23,591 nucleotides of DNA, taken from the NCBI GenBank assembly GCA_000432255.1, contig HF989891.1, positions 1-23,591 of the forward strand. The letters run 5' to 3'. This DNA is from Acholeplasma sp. CAG:878. GTDB lineage: Bacteria > Bacillota_I > Bacilli_A > RF39 > UBA660. The notes under the pieces are model-generated. The model did not search any database, was not told where the DNA came from, and saw nothing but the letters and a program-made list of their open reading frames with translations. The translations under genes were made by a program, and so were the position numbers. The first letter of the stretch is position 1. Each line of letters starts with the position of its first letter. Below are positions 13,425 to 19,412 of this stretch, in pieces.

Positions 13425-13679
13425 ATGAATAGAAAAATTCATAAAAGAGTAATTGATGAAGCAAATTATATAATTGAGTCAGAAAAAACAGTAAGAGAAA
13501 TTGCGGAGGTATTTAATGTATCAAAAAGTACTGTTCACAAAGATTTACATGAAAGACTATTAACGCTCGATGAAGAGTTATTTGTTAAAGTTGATAATAT
13601 CCTTAAATATCACACTGCTCTAAGGCATATAAGAGGTGGAGAATCAACTAGAAAAAAATATTTAAATTTAAATAATTAA
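13425..13679 (+). CDS. spoIIID: Sporulation transcriptional regulator SpoIIID
   Basis: This 84-aa helix-turn-helix protein controls many mother-cell genes between sigma-E and sigma-K. The HTH is TVREIAEVFNVSKSTVHKDL, nearly the Bacillus sequence, followed by ILKYHTALRHIRGGESTRKKY, the conserved basic C-terminal helix. The start ATG 13425 follows GAGGTGTG; an upstream ATG at 13392 would add 11 residues before that site. Its place before mbl is conserved from Bacillus. Confidence 0.96.
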   Translation: MNRKIHKRVIDEANYIIESEKTVREIAEVFNVSKSTVHKDLHERLLTLDEELFVKVDNILKYHTALRHIRGGESTRKKYLNLNN

Positions 13680-13701
13680 TGTTAATTTTTGGTAACTTGT
13701 G

Positions 13702-13710
13702 TGGTATAAT
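13702..13710 (+). promoter_or_regulatory. Extended -10 promoter for mbl
   Basis: TGGTATAAT gives a transcript start near 13717, only 5 nt before an ATG at 13722 but 20 nt before GTG 13737. This favours the GTG as the true start. Confidence 0.6.
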
Positions 13711-13736
13711 ATATTGAAGAAATGAAGGTGAAAAAA

Positions 13737-14726
13737 GTGTTTGCAAAAGATATAGGAATAGATTTAGGAACCGCTAATGTACTTATTTATGTAAAAGGAC
13801 AAGGTATTGTATTAAATGAGCCTAGTGTTGTGGCGATTGATGCTGATACAAAAAAACCATTAGCAGTTGGAAGTGAAGCAAGAGAAATGTTAGGAAGAAC
13901 TCCAGGTTCTGTTATAGCAATTAGACCAATGAAAGATGGAGTTATTGCTGATTTTGAAATTACAGAAGTGATGTTAAATCATTTTATTAGAAAAATAAAT
14001 GGGAAAAGCTTTCTATCAAGACCAAGAATTTTAATTTGTTGTCCATCTAACATAACTCAAGTAGAAAAAAATGCGATTAAAGAAGCTGCTGAACGTACTG
14101 GCGCTAAAAAAGTATTTTTAGAAGAAGAACCAAAAGTCGCTGCCGTTGGAGCAGGAATGGATATTTCTAAACCAAGTGGCAATATGGTAATCGATATTGG
14201 TGGAGGAACTACTGATATTGCTATACTATCACTTGGTGGTATAGTAACAAGTTCTTCAATTAAAATCGCAGGAAATGTATTTGATGCTGATATTATGAAA
14301 TATATTAAGGACAAGTATAAATTATTAATTGGTGATAGAACAGCAGAAGAAATTAAAGTTTCAATTGGAACAGTTTTTGTCGGCTCTAAAAAAGATAAAA
14401 TGGAAGTTAGAGGTAGAGATTTAGTTACTGGACTTCCTCATACAATTACAGTTTGTTCTGATGAAATTGAAGAAGCATTAAGAGAAAGTGTTTATACAAT
14501 TATCCATACAGCTAAATTAGTTTTAGAACAAACCCCACCAGAATTATCTGCTGATATTATTGATAAAGGAATTGTTATAACTGGTGGTGGAGCGTTAATT
14601 GATGGTTTTGACCGTTTGATTGCTCACGAATTAAAAGTGCCAGTATTCGTAGCTGAAAGTCCACTTACTTGTGTTGCTGAAGGTACTGGTATATTACTTG
14701 ATAATCTTCATTTGATAGATAAATAA
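13737..14726 (+). CDS. mbl: MreB-family actin homologue Mbl
   Basis: This 329-aa actin-like ATPase organises lateral cell-wall synthesis at the membrane. I start it at GTG 13737: AAGGTGA lies 6 nt upstream, and the product begins MFAKDIGIDLGTANVLI, almost the exact N-terminus of Bacillus Mbl. The ATG at 13722 would contain that ribosome binding site in its own codons. ATPase motifs: DLGTAN phosphate 1, LEEEPKVAAVGAG, DIGGGTTDIA phosphate 2, and GIVITGGGALIDG adenosine motif. SGLP-type TGLPHTI and TPPELSADI are MreB-family hallmarks. The spoIIID-mbl neighbourhood favours Mbl over MreB or MreBH. It ends in a strong terminator. Confidence 0.93.
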   Translation: MFAKDIGIDLGTANVLIYVKGQGIVLNEPSVVAIDADTKKPLAVGSEAREMLGRTPGSVIAIRPMKDGVIADFEITEVMLNHFIRKINGKSFLSRPRILICCPSNITQVEKNAIKEAAERTGAKKVFLEEEPKVAAVGAGMDISKPSGNMVIDIGGGTTDIAILSLGGIVTSSSIKIAGNVFDADIMKYIKDKYKLLIGDRTAEEIKVSIGTVFVGSKKDKMEVRGRDLVTGLPHTITVCSDEIEEALRESVYTIIHTAKLVLEQTPPELSADIIDKGIVITGGGALIDGFDRLIAHELKVPVFVAESPLTCVAEGTGILLDNLHLIDK

Positions 14727-14751
14727 AAACAACTTTGAGTTGTTTTTATTT
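14721..14751. terminator. Bidirectional terminator between mbl and the XRE genes
   Basis: AAATAAAAACAACT (14721-14734) and AGTTGTTTTTATTT (14738-14751) pair perfectly over 14 bp around TTG. Both strands carry T-rich tails, so it can stop convergent transcripts of mbl and the XRE pair. Confidence 0.9.
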
Positions 14752-14955
14752 GTTTATTTGCTTATTTTTAGTTCTTTCTGTAATGTAATCGAGACTTACA
14801 TGGTAATAATCACAAAGTTTGATTAACAATTCAAGTGGCATAGTATATCTTCCTAATTCATATTGTGAATAATATTGTTGGGAAATGCCTAATTCTTTCG
14901 CTATATCTTTTTGTAATTTATCGTGATCTTCTCTTAAATCACGAATTCTTTTCAT
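14746..14955 (-). CDS. XRE-family helix-turn-helix regulator (copy 2)
   Basis: This 69-aa protein is little more than a Cro/CI-type HTH: RIRDLREDHDKLQKDIAKEL, then GISQQYYSQYELGRY as the recognition helix, and LDYITERT at the end. It is about 75% identical to the gene immediately upstream on the same strand, so the pair is a tandem duplication. I start it at ATG 14955; AGGTGG lies 11 nt upstream, and an in-frame GTG at 14970 overlaps that site. There is no effector domain, so the target and signal are unknown. Confidence 0.82.
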   Translation of the reverse strand: MKRIRDLREDHDKLQKDIAKELGISQQYYSQYELGRYTMPLELLIKLCDYYHVSLDYITERTKNKQINK

Positions 14956-14970
14956 GTAAATATAAACCAC

Positions 14971-15186
14971 CTACTTACTTAATTTTTTGTTGTTTGTCCT
15001 TTCCGTAATATAATCAATACTTACATTGTACATATCAGCTAATTTAATTAATAATTCAACTGGTATAGTAAAATGTCCTAATTCATATTGTGAATAATAT
15101 TGTTGAGAAATACCTAATTCTTTTGCTATTTCTCTTTGTAATTTATCACTATCTTCTCTTAAATCTTTTAATCTTTTAAAGTACAT
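14971..15186 (-). CDS. XRE-family helix-turn-helix regulator (copy 1)
   Basis: This 71-aa protein is the paralogue of the following gene (about 51 of 68 aligned residues identical). The HTH has the same recognition segment (GISQQYYSQYELGHF). The ribosome binding site GGAGG lies 4 nt before ATG 15186. It is divergent from the DUF421 gene, with a 133-bp shared upstream region that may carry an operator (TATAC/GTATA inverted repeat at 15265-15281). The two genes are 15 bp apart and probably co-transcribed. Confidence 0.87.
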   Translation of the reverse strand: MYFKRLKDLREDSDKLQREIAKELGISQQYYSQYELGHFTIPVELLIKLADMYNVSIDYITERTNNKKLSK

Positions 15187-15264
15187 AAATCCTCCATAAA
15201 TAAATTCTATCTATAAGATACCACATAAAATATTATTAGTTATTATGCTACAAAATAATTTATG

Positions 15265-15281
15265 TATACTATAAGTGTATA
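15265..15281. promoter_or_regulatory. Possible operator in the divergent XRE/DUF421 region
   Basis: TATAC (15265-15269) and GTATA (15277-15281) form an inverted repeat with a 7-nt centre, overlapping TATACT, a possible -10 for the DUF421 gene. It is a candidate binding site for the XRE proteins; the pattern is short and could be chance. Confidence 0.3.
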
Positions 15282-15319
15282 AAAAAGTAAATTAAGTAAA
15301 TAATAATATTGGTGATTTT

Positions 15320-16042
15320 ATGGAATTCGATTTAAATGAATTGTTGATTATTATTGTAAGAGCATATATATCTTTAATAACTTTATTTTTAATAACTAAA
15401 ATGTTAGGAAAAAAACAAGTATCACAATTAAGTTTATTTGATTATGTTATAGGTATTTCCATAGGTAACTTTGCTGCTGAAATAACGGTTAATCTAGATT
15501 CGAGTTTAATATATGGAATAGTTTCAGTTTTGATATTTGGAACATTTGCTTATGCTATATCTGTTTTAACGATGAAAAGTATAAAATTGCGAAGATTTTT
15601 TATAGGCGTTCCTACAGTTTTAATAGATAAAGGACAAATTTTAGAAAAAGGACTTAAAAAAGTTAAATTTGATATTAATGATTTATTAGAAGAATGCAGA
15701 GGTAATGGATATTTTGATTTAAACGAAATTGATTATGCTATTATGGAAGTTAATGGTAAAGTAAGTATTATGCCAAAACAACCATATAAACCAATTACTT
15801 TAAAAGATATGAATTTAAAGGAAAGTAATCAAAGTTTGTGTGCGAATGTTATTATAGATAGTAACATTATGGAAAATAATTTAAAAAACATGAATAAAAA
15901 TATAGAGTGGTTAGAACAACAACTTAAAATTAAGGGATATGAAAGTTTAGATAATATATTATTAGCAACTTTAGATAAAAATGAAAAGTTTACAGTTTAT
16001 GAAAAAAATAATGACAAGCAAAGTAAAAATGTATTGGAGTAA
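15320..16042 (+). CDS. DUF421 (YetF/YcaP-type) membrane protein
   Basis: This 240-aa protein has three N-terminal transmembrane helices (about 8-27, 38-57, 62-84) and a cytoplasmic C-terminal YetF/DUF421 domain. Family signatures are KMLGKKQVSQLSLFDYVIGISIGNFAAE between helices 1 and 2, GVPTVLIDKGQI, and DLLEECRGNGYFDLNEIDYAIMEVNGKVS. Bacillus has several paralogues, some linked to spore germination or sporulation; biochemical function is unknown. A hydrophilic C-terminal tail continues to residue 240. Neighbouring XRE genes are divergently oriented and could regulate it. Confidence 0.88.
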   Translation: MEFDLNELLIIIVRAYISLITLFLITKMLGKKQVSQLSLFDYVIGISIGNFAAEITVNLDSSLIYGIVSVLIFGTFAYAISVLTMKSIKLRRFFIGVPTVLIDKGQILEKGLKKVKFDINDLLEECRGNGYFDLNEIDYAIMEVNGKVSIMPKQPYKPITLKDMNLKESNQSLCANVIIDSNIMENNLKNMNKNIEWLEQQLKIKGYESLDNILLATLDKNEKFTVYEKNNDKQSKNVLE

Positions 16043-16063
16043 ATAGTGTTGTTATGATATAAT
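16034..16063 (+). promoter_or_regulatory. Extended -10 promoter for the Nudix gene
   Basis: TGATATAAT ends at 16063, with TTGGAG 18 bp upstream at 16034-16039. It overlaps the DUF421 stop and sets transcript start near 16070, supporting the start at 16086. Confidence 0.65.
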
Positions 16064-16085
16064 TCCTATGGAGAGTAGGTTTTAT

Positions 16086-16517
16086 ATGAAAAGACATTTT
16101 TGTGCTTCAGCATTTATCATTAATCCGATTAATAAAAAAATATTATTAGCTCACCATAGTGGTTTTAATAGGTGGGTTCAACCAGGGGGACATATAGAAG
16201 ATTTTGAAGTACCCGAAGAAACAGCCATAAGAGAGGTTTACGAGGAAACAGGTGTTAAAGTAAGATTATTAGGCGAAAGATTTCCTCGTGAAGATGACTA
16301 TATTCGACCATTAGGTATTCAAAAAAATCGTGGTAAGCAAGGAGATATACATATAGACATTACTTATGTTGGTGTTCCTATAAGTGTAAACGAAGTAAGT
16401 GAAGATGATGAAGTTGATAAATTTGGTTGGTTTTCAAGAGAAGAACTTGATGATTTAGATATATTTGAAGATATAAAAATAACAATGGATTATATTTTAA
16501 AAAATTACATAAAATAG
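16086..16517 (+). CDS. Nudix hydrolase
   Basis: This 143-aa protein has a perfect Nudix box, GX5EX7REUXEEXGU, from GHIEDFE to REVYEETGV (about residues 39-61). The Glu residues bind Mg2+ for hydrolysis of a nucleoside diphosphate linked to another moiety. The flanks HSGFNRWVQPGGH and VDKFGWFSREELDDL are typical of the single-domain MutT-like group, so the exact substrate cannot be told. The start ATG 16086 follows GGAGAGTAGG; an ATG at 16068 precedes that site. Confidence 0.9.
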   Translation: MKRHFCASAFIINPINKKILLAHHSGFNRWVQPGGHIEDFEVPEETAIREVYEETGVKVRLLGERFPREDDYIRPLGIQKNRGKQGDIHIDITYVGVPISVNEVSEDDEVDKFGWFSREELDDLDIFEDIKITMDYILKNYIK

Positions 16518-16534
16518 GCTATTTAGCCTATTTT
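16511..16534. terminator. Bidirectional terminator between Nudix gene and ddl
   Basis: AAAATAGGCT and AGCCTATTTT (16511-16520, 16525-16534) pair over 10 bp with a 4-nt loop. It overlaps the ends of both convergent genes. Confidence 0.75.
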
Positions 16535-17439
16535 GCGTTTTCTATTAATTTTGTGATTAATTCACTATAAGAAATGCCTTCATTTTCCATTAATTTAGGA
16601 AACATACTTTTTTTCGTAAATCCTGGTATAGTATTTATTTCATTTATATAAACATTATTTCCATCATAGAAAAAGTCTATTCTTGCCAATCCATTTAAAT
16701 TAAGTTTTTCAAATAGTAATTTTGCTATATTTTTAATTTTATTTTTAATTTCATCTTCAATTTCAGCTGAAACGATTAACTCTGAATTATTATTTTTGTA
16801 TTTTGCTTTATAATCGTAAAATTCACTATTGCATTTAATTTCACCAGGGTTTGATATGATTAAATTTTTATCCTCTAAAACTGCACATTCTAATTCACGA
16901 GCATTAATAAATTTTTCTACTATTACTTTTTGATTATAATTTTTTGCTATTTTAACTGCTTTTTTAAATTCTTTTTCATTATTTGCTTTTGTTATTCCAA
17001 TTGAAGAACCACCATTTGCAGGCTTAACTATTACTGGAAATGGTATATTTAATTTGTCTTCATACACTTGATAAGGAACAATTGGAATATTTAAGTCTTT
17101 AAAAATTAATTTGCTGTATTCTTTATCCATACAAATATAACTAGAACCCCATTTTGAACCGACATATTTTAATTTAAATAAGTCTAATAATCCTTGTAAT
17201 TTTCCGTCCTCTCCATCAGTTCCATGAGTTATTGGAAATATTACATCAAATTGTTTTAAAAATTTTATTATATTATCAATTTCTTTGTCATTTTGTAACC
17301 ATTTACCATTTTTTGTTATTTTAACACATGATAAAATATATTTACTTGTATCAATATATTCTGTGATTTCCTTTGCTGAATTACAGGAAACTTCATATTC
17401 CGAAGATGTCCCACCATATATTAATAATACTTTTTTTAT
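16528..17439 (-). CDS. ddl: D-alanine--D-alanine ligase, apparent AUA start
   Basis: This 303-aa ATP-grasp enzyme makes D-Ala-D-Ala for peptidoglycan. Read from 17439 it begins [ATA]-KKVLLIYGGTSSEYEVS, a typical Ddl N-terminus, then HGTDGEDGKLQG, YVGSKWGSSYICMDK, VIVKPANGGSSIG, EKFINARELECAVL, and the ATP/Mg2+ site ARIDFFYDGNNVYINEINTIPGFT. The frame is open and unbroken, but there is no ATG, GTG or TTG between the upstream in-frame stop and codon 104. GGAGG (17448-17452) is 8 nt ahead of ATA (17437-17439), optimal spacing; an ATT at 17443-17445 is only 2 nt away. The first ATG (17130) has no ribosome binding site and would remove the whole N-terminal domain. Possibilities: true AUA initiation, a start-codon mutation, or a sequence error. 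Confidence 0.85.
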   Translation of the reverse strand: MKKVLLIYGGTSSEYEVSCNSAKEITEYIDTSKYILSCVKITKNGKWLQNDKEIDNIIKFLKQFDVIFPITHGTDGEDGKLQGLLDLFKLKYVGSKWGSSYICMDKEYSKLIFKDLNIPIVPYQVYEDKLNIPFPVIVKPANGGSSIGITKANNEKEFKKAVKIAKNYNQKVIVEKFINARELECAVLEDKNLIISNPGEIKCNSEFYDYKAKYKNNNSELIVSAEIEDEIKNKIKNIAKLLFEKLNLNGLARIDFFYDGNNVYINEINTIPGFTKKSMFPKLMENEGISYSELITKLIENAK

Positions 17440-17469
17440 AAAAATAACCTCCTTACAAAATTATATGTT

Positions 17470-17496
17470 AAAAAAAAATTCCTAATCGGAATTTTT
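17470..17496 (-). terminator. Intrinsic terminator of the cotJ operon
   Basis: On the minus strand AAAAATTCC and GGAATTTTT pair over 9 bp around GATTA, followed by a run of nine T. It overlaps the cotJC stop and lies just upstream of ddl. Confidence 0.85.
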
Positions 17497-18051
17497 ATTG
17501 TATTTATTTAAATAATAATCTCTTAATTCTTTAAAACGAGCGTAGTGTACGATTTCTCTTTGTCTTAAAAAAGAAAGTGGTGCAATGACATCTGGGTCGT
17601 TTGTCATGTTAATTAAATGCTCATAAGTAGCCCTTGCACCTTGTTCAGCAGCCATATCACTTTCTAAATCTGCCCAAAAATCTCCTGAAGAAGTGATGTA
17701 GGCTGAACTCCAAGGTACCCCATTTGCATCAGTTGGAAAAGTGCTGTGGTCATGTTGTGAATAATATCCACCTAAACCAGCCTCTTTTAATTCATCTATA
17801 GAAGCACCTTTCATTAGTTGAACAATTATAGTTGCTATCATTTCAAAATGTGCTAATTCTTCAGTTCCAATATCTGTTAAAAGAGCATACCCTTTCTCAT
17901 CAGGCATAGAATATCTTTGATTAATGTATTGTAATGAAGCTGATAATTCTGATGATGGACCACCATATTGACTTAACATTGCTTTAGCAAGTTTTAAATC
18001 TCTTTTTGTTATATTTATTGGATATTCTAATTTTTTTTCATATTTCCACAT
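17482..18051 (-). CDS. cotJC: Spore coat protein CotJC, manganese-catalase family
   Basis: This 189-aa protein has the same length as Bacillus CotJC and the ferritin-like four-helix fold of Mn-catalases. Metal-ligand regions are visible: GGPSSELSASLQY, TDIGTEELAHFEM (Glu and His ligands), AAEQGARATYEHL and RQREIVHYARF. It forms part of the inner spore coat; catalase activity has been proposed for the family. It starts 12 bp after the CotJA-CotJB fusion gene and shares its operon and terminator. The mother-cell promoter is predicted upstream of the fusion gene. Confidence 0.95.
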   Translation of the reverse strand: MWKYEKKLEYPINITKRDLKLAKAMLSQYGGPSSELSASLQYINQRYSMPDEKGYALLTDIGTEELAHFEMIATIIVQLMKGASIDELKEAGLGGYYSQHDHSTFPTDANGVPWSSAYITSSGDFWADLESDMAAEQGARATYEHLINMTNDPDVIAPLSFLRQREIVHYARFKELRDYYLNKYNKNSD

Positions 18052-18063
18052 AATAAATCCTCC

Positions 18064-18507
18064 TTAATTTTCCCAAGGCCATGGTTGATTGTCCCAAGCC
18101 CAAGGTGTAGTTGCTAAAATATCACTGTTTAATAGTAATGGTCCATAGTTGTTTTGGTATGTTTTTAATAAATCTTCTTTTTGAACTCTATATTGATTAA
18201 ATAAATTTATAGCATTTTGGTCATTTGGATTAATATCTAAGTACAAATTTAAGTCGGTCATTGCAAAACCTAATGCATCAATATTAGTTAACATTTTTGC
18301 TTGTTCATTCATTGGTTGAATTTGATATGGTTGTTGATTTCTGTATGAATCATATAAACTAGGAAATAAATTTCCTTTTATAAATCCTTCATATGGTTCA
18401 TAAGTGTTTGATTGTAATTGTGGATTTTGCATTCCTTTTGGAACATTTGTATTAAACATATTGTTATAATAATTTAAATTTTTTGGATAATTAGAATAAT
18501 TATTCAT
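18064..18507 (-). CDS. cotJB: Fused CotJA-CotJB spore coat protein
   Basis: This 147-aa protein joins two coat proteins that are separate in Bacillus. Residues about 1-36 are Asn/Tyr/Pro-rich; 37-60 (EPYEGFIKGNLFPSLYDSYR) match the CotJA core with its GxLFPxLY motif. Residues about 67-147 match CotJB: DALGFAMTDLNLYLDINPND, YRVQKEDLLKTYQNNYGPL and the Trp-rich end PWAWDNQPWPWEN. CotJA and CotJB work with CotJC in coat assembly. The order JAB-JC matches the Bacillus cotJABC operon. The ribosome binding site GAGGAGG precedes ATG 18507. The reading frame is continuous, so this is a true fusion rather than two overlapping genes. Confidence 0.82.
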   Translation of the reverse strand: MNNYSNYPKNLNYYNNMFNTNVPKGMQNPQLQSNTYEPYEGFIKGNLFPSLYDSYRNQQPYQIQPMNEQAKMLTNIDALGFAMTDLNLYLDINPNDQNAINLFNQYRVQKEDLLKTYQNNYGPLLLNSDILATTPWAWDNQPWPWEN

Positions 18508-18526
18508 TATTTTGCCTCCTCGGTAT

Positions 18527-18556
18527 ATATTATGTTTTTGCCCTATGTTAGTATAG
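18527..18556 (-). promoter_or_regulatory. Possible sigma-E promoter for the cotJ operon
   Basis: On the minus strand CTATACT (18556-18550), 15 bp, and CATAATAT (18534-18527) resemble sigma-E -35 and -10 elements. cotJ is sigma-E controlled in Bacillus. An inverted repeat TTTGCC/GGCAAA (18537-18561) overlaps the site. Confidence 0.4.
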
Positions 18557-18603
18557 GCAAATACCTAAAATCAAAAATTTAAGCATAAAATTTTAAAAAT
18601 ACC

Positions 18604-18632
18604 TTGCCAAATTGAATAAAATTTGTTAGAAT
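18604..18632 (+). promoter_or_regulatory. Sigma-A promoter for tRNA-His
   Basis: TTGCCA (18604-18609), a 17-bp spacer and TAGAAT (18627-18632) with TGT extension. It is followed by about 19 nt before the mature tRNA. Confidence 0.75.
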
Positions 18633-18651
18633 TATATTTGTTATTAGATAT

Positions 18652-18728
18652 GGCGAAATTGGTGAAGTGGTTAACACGGCGGATTGTGGTTCCGTTATGC
18701 AAGGGTTCGACTCCCTTATTTCGCCCCA
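18652..18728 (+). tRNA. tRNA-His (anticodon GTG)
   Basis: The 77-nt cloverleaf has an 8-bp acceptor stem with G at -1 paired to C73, the histidine identity element, and an encoded CCA (18726-18728). The anticodon stem GCGGA/TCCGT holds the loop TTGTGGT with GTG. The T arm AGGG-TTCGACT-CCCT is standard. Confidence 0.97.
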
Positions 18729-18739
18729 CTTAAATAATT

Positions 18740-18768
18740 ACTCACAAATATTATGTGAGTTTTATTTT
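18740..18768 (+). terminator. Intrinsic terminator of tRNA-His
   Basis: ACTCACA (18740-18746) pairs with TGTGAGT (18754-18760) around a 7-nt loop, followed by TTTATTTT. Confidence 0.85.
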
Positions 18769-18793
18769 AAAAAATATGATTGGTAGTGATAAA

Positions 18794-19288
18794 ATGAACA
18801 AATATGAAAAAGTTTTTGAATCCGATAATATTATTTATATAAAATTATCAGAAAATTTAATAACAGAATATTTAAAAATGGTAAATAATCCCGCTATCGC
18901 TAAAATGATTAGCAAAAATCCAATTGTTTATACGCCAGAGCAGGAATTAGTGTGGGTTAGAAAAAAATTAAATCAAAACGCTTTAATATTTTCAATGATT
19001 GAACGAACTACTGGTGAGTATATCGGCAATATTGAAATTCTAAGTATAAATGATAACATTGGTCTGATAGGAATATCTATTACCGAAAGCAAACAAGATA
19101 GACATTATGGTCAAGAAAGTTTGAAAAGAATAATAGAGTATGGATACGAAGAATTAAACTTAGATGGTTTTGAACTTAATGTATATAGTACAAATCAACG
19201 TGCAATTCATTGTTATGAAAAAATAGGTTTTGTAAATGTTGAACCTGGTAAGGTTTGTGATGATATTCATATGGTGCTAAAAAAATGA
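18794..19288 (+). CDS. GNAT-family N-acetyltransferase (RimJ/RimL-like)
   Basis: This 164-aa protein has the GNAT fold of the RimJ/RimL type: ELVWVRKKL and FSMIERTTGEYIGNIEI in the N-terminal half, then a V-shaped CoA site near GISITESKQDRHYGQESLKR and the C-terminal ELNVYSTNQRAIHCYEKIGF, a hallmark of the family. It transfers an acetyl group from acetyl-CoA to an amine; the substrate is unknown. I start it at ATG 18794; an in-frame GTG at 18755 lies inside the tRNA terminator. No clear promoter is seen, so read-through from the tRNA is possible. Confidence 0.87.
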   Translation: MNKYEKVFESDNIIYIKLSENLITEYLKMVNNPAIAKMISKNPIVYTPEQELVWVRKKLNQNALIFSMIERTTGEYIGNIEILSINDNIGLIGISITESKQDRHYGQESLKRIIEYGYEELNLDGFELNVYSTNQRAIHCYEKIGFVNVEPGKVCDDIHMVLKK

Positions 19289-19293
19289 AAAAG

Positions 19294-19321
19294 TTTATAA
19301 TAATTTATTATAAATTTTTTT
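19294..19321 (+). terminator. Intrinsic terminator of the GNAT gene
   Basis: TTTATAATA (19294-19302) and TATTATAAA (19306-19314) pair perfectly with a 3-nt loop, then seven T. Confidence 0.85.
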
Positions 19322-19412
19322 AGTATAAAGATAAAAAATAATATATATTCGTTAAATGTCATTATTCAAAAAAATAAATGTTCATATATTGTTTTAGAGG
19401 ATAAGTGATTTT

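Noticed and set aside
13722..13736. ATG start for mbl at 13722
   Set aside because: It lies about 5 nt after the predicted transcript start, and the ribosome binding site is inside its codons; GTG 13737 gives the conserved Mbl N-terminus.
17285..17485. Plus-strand 66-aa frame
   Set aside because: It is antisense to the N-terminal half of ddl, which is a recognisable coding sequence on the minus strand.
18755..18793. GTG start for the GNAT gene at 18755
   Set aside because: It falls inside the tRNA-His terminator, and the family similarity begins after ATG 18794.
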